A stretch of 64,000 nt of DNA. Origin: Bacillus sp. IITD106. Lineage in GTDB: Bacteria > Bacillota > Bacilli > Bacillales > Bacillaceae_C. The notes under the pieces were generated by a model, which was not told where the DNA came from, searched no databases, and saw only the letters and a list, made by a program, of their open reading frames with translations. Position numbers and translations under genes: made by a program. This document shows positions 1-10,863 of the stretch, piece after piece (within the stretch, counting starts at the first letter, position 1; each line of letters opens with the position of its first letter). The DNA lies in NCBI RefSeq assembly GCF_019459225.1, contig NZ_JAIAZY010000023.1, positions 1 through 64,000 on the forward strand. Direction: 5' to 3'.

Positions 1-178
1 AAACTCTCATTAGCTTTTTAAGCAACTTTTATATATTAACATCGTTTTTCACTCATGTCAATATATTCTCGGAATATTTTTTTGTGCTCGCAAGCACATT
101 TACTAATATAACAACTTTCGACAAAGTATGCAAGAGTTTTTTTAGATATTTTGTAAATACAATAATAACCACATTAAC

Positions 179-1261
179 CTACCTAATAATCGCATCAATA
201 TAAGTAGATCTATTTTTCTCCAGATCAATAATTTCTCCGGTGTCTAAGATTTTTACTAAAGGTCTTAGTAAAGCATCTTGTTTTCCGAAAATAATTTTTC
301 CATACTGCCCATCGGAAAGTTTAACCGTCGTTCCAACTGGAAGAGAGGCAATTGCCGAGATCAAAATTTTTAAAATGGAGATATCCAATTTACCGAATTG
401 GTCTTCCTCCATCACCTGCAATGCTTTAAAAGGTGGCTGCATGCTTTTATACGGTCTTTCTGCTGTCATCGCATGATAAATGTCTGCAATGGCAACTATT
501 TGGGAGTGCATGTGCACCCGATTCCCCGCTTCTCCAAGCGGATATCCAGAACCATTTAACCGTTCATGATGCTGTAAGATGGCCAACTTTGTTTCGGTTT
601 TCAATAAAGAAATATTTTTTATCATTTGATAACTATAAATTGGATGTTTCTTCATCTCATTCCAATCTTGCTCGTTTAAGGATCTTTCATTCATAAACAT
701 AGATTCATTTATTTTTGCCATACCACAATCTGCAAGGCAGCCTGCTAAAGCGATTTGTAAACATTGACCATTGTCAAAGCCTAATCCCTTCGCGACGAAG
801 CTTGCAATCAAAGCAACCGCAATAGGATGATGATAAAAATACTCTTCCTTTTTTGAATAACGATGAATTTGCCGAATCCAATCTTTATTTTCCTGAGCTT
901 TTTCAAAAAGTGGAATTAACAAGGACCTTATATTGGAAATATTGATTCCTATTCCTGATTGCCAGGAAAGAAATTCTTTTTTATACTGTTCTACCGCTTT
1001 TCTATAGTAGTCTTGAAAAGTACCAGAGGAAAAAATCTCTTTAGGAGAACTTCCTGAATCTTCAATTCCTGATCCTCTAAATAACTCGCCATTCGCAAGT
1101 TTATTTTCTATTTCAACTTCTTTTATCAGAAATAATTTTAATAATTCTAAATGATTTTCGTCTAATATTGTCTCGGCAGGTATGATAGGATTATTCGTTC
1201 TTCCCATTACATCCTTTTGTAAAATACATCCTGCAGTTAGTGCATCTACTTTTACTCTCAC
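179..1261 (-). CDS. HD-GYP domain protein with degenerate HD motif
   Basis: A 360-residue soluble protein with an HD-GYP fold, the family that hydrolyses cyclic dinucleotides at a two- or three-metal centre. The second half keeps HHERLNGSGYP, the KKHP histidine and IADIYHAM, but the canonical HDxGK segment reads CLADCGMAK, so the HD histidine is missing, and the DG before GYP is NG. Activity is therefore uncertain; a binding or regulatory role is as likely. The N-terminal 100 or so residues are not a domain I recognise. I chose the GTG at 1261 because GGAGGT lies six bases upstream; longer upstream starts lack a ribosome site. It follows its own terminator-bounded gap, with a TGG-TACAAT extended -10 about 40 bases upstream. 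Family call is firm, substrate unknown. Confidence 0.85.
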   Translation of the reverse strand: MRVKVDALTAGCILQKDVMGRTNNPIIPAETILDENHLELLKLFLIKEVEIENKLANGELFRGSGIEDSGSSPKEIFSSGTFQDYYRKAVEQYKKEFLSWQSGIGINISNIRSLLIPLFEKAQENKDWIRQIHRYSKKEEYFYHHPIAVALIASFVAKGLGFDNGQCLQIALAGCLADCGMAKINESMFMNERSLNEQDWNEMKKHPIYSYQMIKNISLLKTETKLAILQHHERLNGSGYPLGEAGNRVHMHSQIVAIADIYHAMTAERPYKSMQPPFKALQVMEEDQFGKLDISILKILISAIASLPVGTTVKLSDGQYGKIIFGKQDALLRPLVKILDTGEIIDLEKNRSTYIDAIIR

Positions 1262-1370
1262 AATCACACCTCCGATAAAGCTAATTTTCCTACTTATATT
1301 GTACCAAATTTTTGCTAAAGAGTGGCAATTTTTAGGGAAATAGGAGACTTTCGAGATTCCTCCGGAAAAT

Positions 1371-1392
1371 GAAAAAAGCCCCATAAGGAGCT
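1371..1392 (-). terminator. Rho-independent terminator after the 44-residue gene
   Basis: On the minus strand AGCTCC-TTAT-GGGGCT is followed by six T. It separates the two small membrane-protein genes from the HD-GYP gene downstream. Confidence 0.7.
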
Positions 1393-1417
1393 GCTATTAA
1401 AATCCAATCTCAAGATT

Positions 1418-1552
1418 TTATCTATGCTTTGAAAGCTCTGTATCAGATTCTTTGTAATCGGTAAAGAAAAATAAGAAAAACGCTAAAAGACCGGCCGCGA
1501 TAAAAATGGTCTCTTTAGAAGGTTTTATCGTCGGCATATCTGTTAATGCCAT
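1418..1552 (-). CDS. Small single-pass membrane protein, 44 residues
   Basis: The ATG at 1552 is preceded by a strong AAAGGAGGAAAGG site two bases away. The product starts MALTDMPTIKPSKE, has one very hydrophobic segment at about residues 15-31 rich in Phe and Leu, and ends in a charged tail (DYKESDTELSKHR). It lies 27 bases downstream of the 134-residue membrane protein on the same strand and ahead of a terminator, so the two probably form one transcript. I do not recognise the family. The ribosome site and membrane segment make it a credible gene. Confidence 0.65.
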   Translation of the reverse strand: MALTDMPTIKPSKETIFIAAGLLAFFLFFFTDYKESDTELSKHR

Positions 1553-1579
1553 AACCTTTCCTCCTTTCACTAACGATGA

Positions 1580-1984
1580 TCAAGACCGTTTGCTTTTTAA
1601 AAACACCTCTAGATGTTCAAAAAATTCTTCTTTTGCCTTTTCTGAAACCTCTGTTTTAGGAGCACCAAATATAGGTCCGCTTACGACTATAGAAAAATAC
1701 CCGGATGAGATCAATGTACCCCTGACACTGATTTGCCCGAAAATGAGCAAAAGAGCAAGAATAAAGTCGATGGAATCGACCACAAAAGTTAATACTTTCG
1801 AATTTGATTTTCCAACTAAGCGCCTTCCACCTGTGATAGGTCCCTGTAATGGGATGGAAAATCCCCCAGTTGGTAGAATAAATATACCATCCATCGTTAA
1901 TTGACCCGTAATCAACAGGACAGCGGTAATGAGATTAATATCCAAATAAATCCATTCTGCTGTATGATTATCCAAAACTCTCAC
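1580..1984 (-). CDS. Membrane protein with an internal duplication
   Basis: A 134-residue protein beginning at GTG, with a weak AGGGCG site just upstream. It contains two copies of one unit: residues about 18-52 (LLITGQLTMDG, then GGFSIPLQGPITGG) and about 75-110 (LLIFGQISVRG, then GYFSIVVSGPIFGA). Each unit is a hydrophobic helix followed by a glycine-rich FSI-x3-GPI motif. The last 25 residues are charged and probably cytoplasmic. I do not know a function; the duplication suggests a two-fold pseudo-symmetric membrane protein. It is probably co-transcribed with the 44-residue membrane protein that follows. Confidence 0.7.
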   Translation of the reverse strand: MRVLDNHTAEWIYLDINLITAVLLITGQLTMDGIFILPTGGFSIPLQGPITGGRRLVGKSNSKVLTFVVDSIDFILALLLIFGQISVRGTLISSGYFSIVVSGPIFGAPKTEVSEKAKEEFFEHLEVFLKSKRS

Positions 1985-2184
1985 CGCCCTATTCCTTCAG
2001 TATTATGATATTCATTGTGTGAAGAAGCCGTAACAACGTTCTTTGCGGAAATCCCTTTTTTTAAGCCTTCTCCTCTACAAGATTGATAAAAGACTGCAAT
2101 GTTTTCGAATTTATGAATGTAACCTATCACCAGCATCATAAGATGAAATAGCATGCCCTAAAGTGGCTGGGGGTGAAAAGTATC

Positions 2185-4503
2185 ATGAACATCATCGGGA
2201 AAAGTGTTTACCGGAAAGAATCCTTAGATAAGGTAACCGGTAAAGCTAAATATACGAATGATTTTGAATCAAAAGAAATGCTATATGGGAAACTTGTGAC
2301 GAGTCCATACGGTCATGCAAAAATCATAAAGATAGATGACACAAAAACACGCGCAATGAGAGGAATCCGCGCGATTATTACGGGTGGAAATTTCCCGCTC
2401 ACTGGTGAAGAACTTCGTGATCGGCCGCCAATTGCTTTTGATCGGGTACGTTATTTTGGAGAAGTGGTCGCGATTGTTGTAGCGGACACCATGCAATTAG
2501 CGGAAATGGGAGCAAATAACCTTGATATTACATATGAACCCTTACCAGTCGTAAATTCTCCAAGTGAAGCACTTCAGCCGAATGCCCCATTAATTCACGA
2601 AAATCTAGGAGAATATAAAAAAACTGCTGGAGTATCTCCTGAACCCGGTACGAATATTGCTACCAAAATAAAAATTCGTAAAGGAGATATTGAACAAGGA
2701 TGGTTAGAAAGTAGTGAAACGGTGGAAGCAGCTTTTTCATTTCATCCATCGGACCATACAGCAATGGAAACCCGCTGTTCTTTTGCCCAAATTCATGAGG
2801 ATGGGAGGGTAGAAATAACGTCCTCTTCACAGGCTCCCTTTATGATTAAAAAGCTAATCTCATTATATTTTGACATTCCTACAGGGAATATTGTCGTGAA
2901 TACTCCTTTAGTCGGCGGAGCTTACGGTGGAAAAGCATCCACTCAATTAGAGATCCTAGCTTATATCGCAACGGAGGCGGTAGGTGGCAGACTCGTTAAG
3001 ATTGTAAATACTCGGGAAGAAGATATGGTCACTTCTCCGGGACATATTGGTCTTACGGCAAAGGTAAAACTCGGGTGTACAAAAGAGGGATTGTTAAAGG
3101 TTGCTGAACTCATTTATTTATGGGATAGCGGTGCTTATTCGGATAAAGGGATTGATTTAGCGAGAGCTGGTGCAGTCGATTGCACAGGGCCGTATCATAT
3201 TGAGAATATTTATTGTGATTCATATTGTATGTATACAAATCATCCTTACCCCGCCCCTTTTAGAGGTTTCAGTCACTCAGAAGTTCAATTTGCTTTTGAA
3301 AGAACGATGGATATGCTAGCAAAAAAGTTGAACATCGACCCACTGCAATTTCGATATATGAATGCCATCAAACCAGGGGACACATCGCCTACCCAAGTTA
3401 AACTAAATTACAGCAATGTCGGCAACCTGCAAAAATGTATTTCCAAGCTAAGAGAATTAATGGATTGGGATCAGGGACAGATGATCAAAGTCGATCAGCA
3501 TAAAATAAGGGTTAAAGGGATCAGTTGTATTTGGAAAAACTCTACGATCGATTCGAACGCAAGTTCAGGCGTTATTTTAACATTTAATCCTGATGGAAGC
3601 ATCAATTTAATAACCGGTGTTGTAGAAATTGGAACCGGGACAAAGACCGTTTTGACACAGATTTTAGCTGAAAAAATGAAAATGCCGATTGAACAAATCT
3701 ATGTTCAAATGCCCGTGAATACGCAAAGTACGCCGGAACATTGGAAAACGGTCGCAAGCAGGGGAACTTTTATGGCTGGAAGGGCTGTTTTAAAAGCTGC
3801 AGACGATATTATTTTACAATTAAAGGAAAGGGCTGCTTGTCTTTTACTTGCACCAATCGAAGATTTAGAAGTAGGTTATGAAAAAGTATATATAAGAGAT
3901 GATCCCTCAATCAATATTGCTGTTAAAGATATTGCTTACGGCTTTGTTTATCCAAATGGTAATGCGATTGGCGGACAAATAATTGGAAGCGGAACATATA
4001 CTCTTAGGCATATTACATCCATAAATAAAGAAACTGGTGCAGGAAGACCTGGACCTGAATGGACGGTCGGAGCGCAAGGGGTAGAGATAGAAATTGACAC
4101 GAGAACGTATCGTTATCGATTGCTTAAAGCTTTTTCAGTCATTGATATCGGGAAAGTTTTAAATGAAGCAGGGGCTAGAGGACAAGTAATGGGAGCCATG
4201 AGCATGGGTTTGTCTTTCGCGGGAAGCGAAACATTTATTTTTGATGAATACGGCCGCGTTTTAAATCCCCAGTTAAGAACATATCGACCGCTTCGTTACG
4301 GTGAACATCCTAAATACATCGTAGAGTTTGTAGAAACCCCTCAAATAGACGCAGCATATGGGGCAAGAGGAGTTGGGGAACATGGCCTTATCGGAATGCC
4401 AGCAGCGCTTGGAAATGCTTTATCGGCAGGACTTCAAATAAATCTCAATCATTTGCCTCTCATTCCCGAATTATTATGGAGAACGAAGGAGGGAGTGATG
4501 TAA
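2185..4503 (+). CDS. Xanthine dehydrogenase family, molybdopterin-binding subunit
   Basis: Large catalytic subunit (772 residues) of a molybdenum hydroxylase of the xanthine dehydrogenase/CO dehydrogenase family. The N-terminal hammerhead region (GKSVYRKESLDKVTGKAKYT) is followed by the molybdopterin-binding domain. Visible motifs are GGAYGGK, the cofactor-contacting APFRGF, and GARGVGEHG, which carries the catalytic glutamate near the C-terminus. Start: ATG at 2185 with a GGGGGTG site eight bases upstream; the GTG at 2173 overlaps that site. It overlaps or abuts the FAD and iron-sulphur subunit genes downstream, giving the usual three-subunit set. No maturation factor is present here. The substrate (purine, nicotinate or another N-heterocycle) cannot be told from sequence. 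Confidence 0.9.
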   Translation: MNIIGKSVYRKESLDKVTGKAKYTNDFESKEMLYGKLVTSPYGHAKIIKIDDTKTRAMRGIRAIITGGNFPLTGEELRDRPPIAFDRVRYFGEVVAIVVADTMQLAEMGANNLDITYEPLPVVNSPSEALQPNAPLIHENLGEYKKTAGVSPEPGTNIATKIKIRKGDIEQGWLESSETVEAAFSFHPSDHTAMETRCSFAQIHEDGRVEITSSSQAPFMIKKLISLYFDIPTGNIVVNTPLVGGAYGGKASTQLEILAYIATEAVGGRLVKIVNTREEDMVTSPGHIGLTAKVKLGCTKEGLLKVAELIYLWDSGAYSDKGIDLARAGAVDCTGPYHIENIYCDSYCMYTNHPYPAPFRGFSHSEVQFAFERTMDMLAKKLNIDPLQFRYMNAIKPGDTSPTQVKLNYSNVGNLQKCISKLRELMDWDQGQMIKVDQHKIRVKGISCIWKNSTIDSNASSGVILTFNPDGSINLITGVVEIGTGTKTVLTQILAEKMKMPIEQIYVQMPVNTQSTPEHWKTVASRGTFMAGRAVLKAADDIILQLKERAACLLLAPIEDLEVGYEKVYIRDDPSINIAVKDIAYGFVYPNGNAIGGQIIGSGTYTLRHITSINKETGAGRPGPEWTVGAQGVEIEIDTRTYRYRLLKAFSVIDIGKVLNEAGARGQVMGAMSMGLSFAGSETFIFDEYGRVLNPQLRTYRPLRYGEHPKYIVEFVETPQIDAAYGARGVGEHGLIGMPAALGNALSAGLQINLNHLPLIPELLWRTKEGVM

Positions 4504-4505
4504 AT

Positions 4506-5339
4506 ATGTTGCCAGCATTTGTGGAGTATTATAAGCCAACGACTGTATCCGAAGCAGTACAATTGTTTTCAGAGTTAAAAAATACCGATAAACAACCTAT
4601 GTACTATTCGGGTGGCACAGAGATTTTAACACTAGGGAGATTAAACATAGATACGCCCCGCTCTATCATTGATATTAAAGAGATTCCAGAATGTGCATTG
4701 TTGGAAAAAACAACCGAATTTTTAATTATTGGTGCTTCCATTCCTCTGACTGCAATCGAAGAAGATGACTCCTTCCCGTTATTAACGAATGTTTCTAGTG
4801 AAATTGCCGATCGTACGGCTAGAAATAAAATTACCATTGGCGGGAATATTTGTGGGAAAATTTTTTACCGAGAAGCTATTTTGCCTTTTCTTTTGGCGGA
4901 TAGTTATATTCTCATCGCTAATTTACACGGTATAAGACACATTCCTATCAATGCCGTGTTTAATAATGGCCTTATGTTGGAGGATGATGAACTGCTCGTA
5001 AATATTCAAACAGAATCCTATTTTTTGACTCTCCCTTTTATATCGAAAAAAATAAGAAAACAATGGGAAACCGGCTATCCTCTCATTACGGGTGCAGCTA
5101 TGAAAGTGAATGGTCTTCTTCGTATGGCGTTCAGCGGGGTTTGTCCGTTTCCATTCCGCTCGTTCGCAATGGAAAAAGAAATCAATAATGCCGCTCTACC
5201 AGTTGAGAGCAGAATCGAAAATGCTCTGCAAATTTTACCTGAACCCATACTCGATGATATAGAAGGGTCAAGAGAGTATCGATTGTTTGTTTTAAAAAAC
5301 TTATTGATGGATTTTTTGTCGGAAATGGAGGGGGTTTAA
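4506..5339 (+). CDS. Molybdenum hydroxylase, FAD-binding subunit
   Basis: A 277-residue FAD subunit of the CoxM/PucC type. It passes electrons from the iron-sulphur clusters of the partner subunit to an acceptor. The flavin-binding YSGGTEIL segment lies near residue 35, and NKITIGGNICG near residue 105 is the second FAD signature. The ATG at 4506 is chosen; AAGGAGGGA about 12 bases upstream supports it, and the ATG at 4476 would overlap the upstream gene by ten codons. The stop overlaps the start of the next gene by one base, so translation is probably coupled. Confidence 0.85.
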   Translation: MLPAFVEYYKPTTVSEAVQLFSELKNTDKQPMYYSGGTEILTLGRLNIDTPRSIIDIKEIPECALLEKTTEFLIIGASIPLTAIEEDDSFPLLTNVSSEIADRTARNKITIGGNICGKIFYREAILPFLLADSYILIANLHGIRHIPINAVFNNGLMLEDDELLVNIQTESYFLTLPFISKKIRKQWETGYPLITGAAMKVNGLLRMAFSGVCPFPFRSFAMEKEINNAALPVESRIENALQILPEPILDDIEGSREYRLFVLKNLLMDFLSEMEGV

Positions 5340-5812
5340 TGGCTAGAAATGAATTCCAATCGTTTGAGGTGGAACTTGAAATAAATGAGGAAATGGTGAA
5401 TGTTGAAGTGCAGGCTGGTGAAACCCTTCTACATCTCCTTCGAAATAAGCTTTCTTTAACCGGGGCAAAGCCTGGATGCCTAAATGGGGATTGTGGAGCT
5501 TGCACCGTCATGATTGACAACCTCCCTTTTAAATCGTGTATTATGCTGGCTATTGAGGCGGTAGGTCATAAAATTACAACGATTGAAGGTTTGCGTGAAA
5601 CTCCAATTCAACAGGCTTTTATCCAGCATTTTGCTTTTCAATGCGGCTATTGCACACCTGGCTTCATTATCAATTCTCATTCTTTACTTCTAAACCATTC
5701 AAATCCCACAGCTGATATGATTAAAAGCTGGCTCGCATCCAACATATGCAGATGTACAAGTTATCAAGAAATTGAAGAAGCAGTCAGGTCTGCGATTACA
5801 TGGGAAAAGTAA
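5339..5812 (+). CDS. Molybdenum hydroxylase, 2Fe-2S subunit
   Basis: Small subunit of 157 residues with two 2Fe-2S clusters. The plant-ferredoxin-type N-terminal domain holds CLNGDCGAC and a further cysteine (KSC). The C-terminal four-helix domain holds CGYC and CRC. Length and motif order are standard for CoxS/PucE proteins. It is the last gene of the three-gene operon and is followed at once by a hairpin shared with gyrA. Confidence 0.9.
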   Translation: MARNEFQSFEVELEINEEMVNVEVQAGETLLHLLRNKLSLTGAKPGCLNGDCGACTVMIDNLPFKSCIMLAIEAVGHKITTIEGLRETPIQQAFIQHFAFQCGYCTPGFIINSHSLLLNHSNPTADMIKSWLASNICRCTSYQEIEEAVRSAITWEK

Positions 5813-5816
5813 GAAA

Positions 5817-5836
5817 GAGCGCCTAAATAGGCGCTC
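5817..5836. terminator. Bidirectional terminator between hydroxylase operon and gyrA
   Basis: Perfect seven-pair hairpin GAGCGCC-TAAATA-GGCGCTC. The minus-strand side is followed by TTTCTTACTTTT, so it serves gyrA better; the plus-strand side is less T-rich. Confidence 0.75.
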
Positions 5837-5841
5837 CTTAC

Positions 5842-8319
5842 TTAATTAAGTTCATCCGCAATAGTTTCGTCAGAATCTGGAGTTTCCTCTTCTTCCTTCT
5901 CGACTTTTGCTACTGTTGCAACAAATTGATCTTCACCGAGGGTAATGAGTTTGACACCTTGAGTATTTCGACCAATCACGGAAATATCCTTTACATCCAT
6001 ACGAATCAAAATTCCACCGGCTGTAATGAGCATGACATCCTCATCGCCTCTTATTGTTTCTACAGCTACGACAGTACCTGTTCTTTCAGTAACTTTACAA
6101 GTAATCAGTCCTTTACCGCCACGGCTTTGAAGACGATATTCTGAAGCGGGCGTTCTTTTTCCATAACCATTCTTTGTGACGACAAGAACGTCATGATCTT
6201 CCTCAAGAATCTCCATTCCAACTGCTTCATCGTCATCGGAAAGTGTGATTCCTTTTACTCCAGTAGCCGATCTACCCATGGAACGGACGTCTGTTTCAAC
6301 GAAACGAATCAATAACCCGCTTTTCGTTCCCATAACAATATTTTTATTTCCATCTGTTAATTTTACAGAAATAAGTTCATCGTTGTCACGAAGACTTAAA
6401 GCAATCAACCCATTATTTCGAATATTGGCGAATGCGGAAAGTGGTGTCCGCTTTACAACGCCTTGCTTTGTTGCAAAGAAAAGATACCAATCGTCAAGGA
6501 ACTCATCCACACAAATGACCGTATTAATCGATTCATCTTTTTCAATTCCAAGTAGATTAATAATCGGAAGGCCTTTTGCTGTCCTGCTATATTCTGGAAT
6601 TTCATAGCCTTTTGCCCGATATACTTTTCCCTTATTTGTGAAAAATAAAATCGTATCATGCGTGGATGTTGTGATTAAATGCTTAACAAAATCATCATCA
6701 TTCGTTCCCATTCCTTGCACGCCACGGCCGCCACGGCGCTGACTTCTATACGTGGAAATTGGCAATCGTTTAATATATCCATTATGAGTTAATGTCACGA
6801 CGATATTTTCTCTTGTAATCAAATCTTCGTCGTCAATATCCTCGATGCCTCCAGCAATAATTTCAGTACGTCTGCCATCGTCAAAGCGTTCTTTCACTTC
6901 TAGTAATTCTTCTCTAATAATCTCAAGAACTTTTTCTTCATCTGCTAAAATAGCTTTTAATTCAGCTATCAATTTAACTAGGCCTTGATATTCTTCTTCA
7001 ATTTTTTCACGTTCTAATCCTGTTAGACGCTGCAAGCGCATATCAAGAATGGCTTGCGCTTGTTTTTCAGTTAGGTTAAATTGCTCCATTAACCCTGTTC
7101 TGGCAATATCCGTATTTTCCGATCCTCTGATTAAGCTAATAATTGCATCGATATGATCAAGCGCAATCCTTAAACCTTCTAAAATATGAGCGCGTGCTTC
7201 CGCTTTTCGTAATTCAAACTCAGTTCGACGTCTTATAATTTCTTTTTGATGTTCAAGGTAATAGTATAGGCATTGTTTTAAGTTCAGTACCTTCGGCTGA
7301 CCATCAACAAGCGCAAGCATATTGATACCAAAACTCGTTTGCATTGCTGTCATCTTGTATAGGTTATTCAAAATGACATTCGCGTTCGCATCTCTGCGGA
7401 CTTCCATAACGATGCGCATCCCATTCCGATCCGATTCGTCTCTCAAATCGGTAATTCCTTCAATTTTCTTCTCTCGGACAAGTTCAGCAATACGTTCGAT
7501 TAGTTTTGCTTTATTTACTTGATAAGGGAGCTCATGAACGATGATGGTTTCTCTTCCATTTGCCTTTGTTTCAATCTCTACTTTTGCTCTTATTGTAATC
7601 GAGCCACGACCAGTTTCATAAGCTCTTCTAATCCCGCTTCTTCCCAGAATAATTCCGGCTGTAGGAAAATCTGGTCCTTGAATATACTCCATCAATTCTT
7701 GAATAGTCATTTCTGAGTCACGGCTTAATGCAAGCAGTGCATCGATGACTTCCCCAAGCTGATGCGGAGGAATATTCGTTGCCATTCCAACGGCAATACC
7801 AGAAGAACCATTTACTAATAGATTCGGAAAACGTGAAGGTAAAACAACGGGTTCTTTTTCAGATCCATCGTAATTATCTTTGTAATCAATCGTGTCTTTA
7901 TTTAAGTCCCGCACGAGCTCCATCGAGATTTTAGACATTCTTGCTTCCGTATAACGCATCGCCGCTGCCGAATCTCCATCAACCGATCCAAAATTTCCGT
8001 GACCATCAACGAGCATATTGCGATAGCTAAAGTCCTGCGCCATCCGAACCATCGTTTCATAAACAGCAGAGTCACCGTGTGGATGGTACTTACCAATGAC
8101 TTCCCCAACAATTCTCGCCGATTTTTTATATGCTTTATCACTCGTCATACCGAGATCATTCATCGCATATAATATTCGACGATGCACGGGCTTCAAGCCA
8201 TCTCGTACATCCGGCAATGCACGTGAAACAATGACACTCATCGCATAATCAAGAAAAGAAGATCGCATTTCCTGACTTAAATTAATTCCTTTTATATTTG
8301 AATTAGGTACATCTGCCAT
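5842..8319 (-). CDS. gyrA: DNA gyrase subunit A
   Basis: Breakage-reunion subunit of gyrase, 825 residues. With GyrB it introduces negative supercoils using ATP. The catalytic tyrosine is Tyr123 in [10 protein letters not shown]. The quinolone region [11 protein letters not shown] keeps Ser84 and Glu88, the sensitive type. The GyrA box QRRGGRG sits at the start of the C-terminal beta-pinwheel, and the protein ends in an acidic tail. The ATG at 8319 has GGAGG eight bases upstream; a start seven codons earlier would include the ribosome site. It is downstream of gyrB on the same strand, but about 330 bases of repeat DNA separate the two. Confidence 0.98.
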   Translation of the reverse strand: MADVPNSNIKGINLSQEMRSSFLDYAMSVIVSRALPDVRDGLKPVHRRILYAMNDLGMTSDKAYKKSARIVGEVIGKYHPHGDSAVYETMVRMAQDFSYRNMLVDGHGNFGSVDGDSAAAMRYTEARMSKISMELVRDLNKDTIDYKDNYDGSEKEPVVLPSRFPNLLVNGSSGIAVGMATNIPPHQLGEVIDALLALSRDSEMTIQELMEYIQGPDFPTAGIILGRSGIRRAYETGRGSITIRAKVEIETKANGRETIIVHELPYQVNKAKLIERIAELVREKKIEGITDLRDESDRNGMRIVMEVRRDANANVILNNLYKMTAMQTSFGINMLALVDGQPKVLNLKQCLYYYLEHQKEIIRRRTEFELRKAEARAHILEGLRIALDHIDAIISLIRGSENTDIARTGLMEQFNLTEKQAQAILDMRLQRLTGLEREKIEEEYQGLVKLIAELKAILADEEKVLEIIREELLEVKERFDDGRRTEIIAGGIEDIDDEDLITRENIVVTLTHNGYIKRLPISTYRSQRRGGRGVQGMGTNDDDFVKHLITTSTHDTILFFTNKGKVYRAKGYEIPEYSRTAKGLPIINLLGIEKDESINTVICVDEFLDDWYLFFATKQGVVKRTPLSAFANIRNNGLIALSLRDNDELISVKLTDGNKNIVMGTKSGLLIRFVETDVRSMGRSATGVKGITLSDDDEAVGMEILEEDHDVLVVTKNGYGKRTPASEYRLQSRGGKGLITCKVTERTGTVVAVETIRGDEDVMLITAGGILIRMDVKDISVIGRNTQGVKLITLGEDQFVATVAKVEKEEEETPDSDETIADELN

Positions 8320-8341
8320 AATCGGCAACCTCCATTTCATT

Positions 8342-8556
8342 TAGAAAAGCGCAACGCCTTGGTCATCGACGTACAGGCTCACAGGATGTGAGTCCGTCGA
8401 CGTCGCCACAGGACGTGGCGGTTTTAGTCGACGTTCCTTATTTGGCCTTCGACTGAGATAAAGGAAACACGATGAGTCCGTAGGACGAATCGATGTTGAC
8501 TTATCGTGGGGAGAAGGGCAAGAAGTTTGCTAGTCGATAGGCGTTGAAGCTGGACA
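8342..8556. repeat. Interspersed stem-loop repeat, complete copy A
   Basis: A 215-bp element in the gyrB-gyrA gap. It begins AGAAAAGCGC and ends GAAGCTGGACA. The ends pair: AACGCCT (8353-8359) with AGGCGTT (8539-8545), and ATCGAC (8365-8370) with GTCGAT (8533-8538). Inside are two hairpins with AGGAY loops: CTCAC-AGGAT-GTGAG (8378-8392) and CGCCAC-AGGAC-GTGGCG (8404-8420), the latter flanked by GTCGAC on both sides. The CTGAGATAAAGGAAACAC block (8453-8470) and TTTGCTAGTCGATAGGCG (8526-8543) recur in other copies in this window. It has no coding potential and probably behaves like a MITE. Confidence 0.8.
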
Positions 8557-8557
8557 A

Positions 8558-8602
8558 AGAAAAGCGCAAGCGCCTTGCTCATCGATAGGCGCTGAAGCTG
8601 GA
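8558..8602. repeat. Interspersed stem-loop repeat, minimal copy
   Basis: Starts AGAAAAGCGCAAGCGCC and ends GCGCTGAAGCTGGA, the two ends of copy A with the whole middle absent. The closing stem is AGCGCCT (8569-8575) with AGGCGCT (8587-8593). Compared with copy A one A-T pair has become G-C on both arms. The rest of the gap to gyrB (8603-8647) shows nothing else. Confidence 0.7.
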
Positions 8603-8647
8603 TATAAAAAGGCAAAAGCTCCCTGCCATCAACACTCGAAGACCCAA

Positions 8648-10854
<2,207 letters not shown>

Positions 10855-10863
10855 CCTTTCACC

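Noticed and set aside
5182-5520. Minus-strand frame overlapping the hydroxylase genes
   Set aside because: It is antisense to two clear genes and has no domain or ribosome site.
8471-8495. Sequence GATGAGTCCGTAGGACGAA resembles a hammerhead ribozyme core
   Set aside because: The essential C3 and U4 are not present (the bases are A and C), and the equivalent position in the repeat copy before rpsF keeps a hairpin but not this sequence. It is better seen as one arm of the interspersed repeat.
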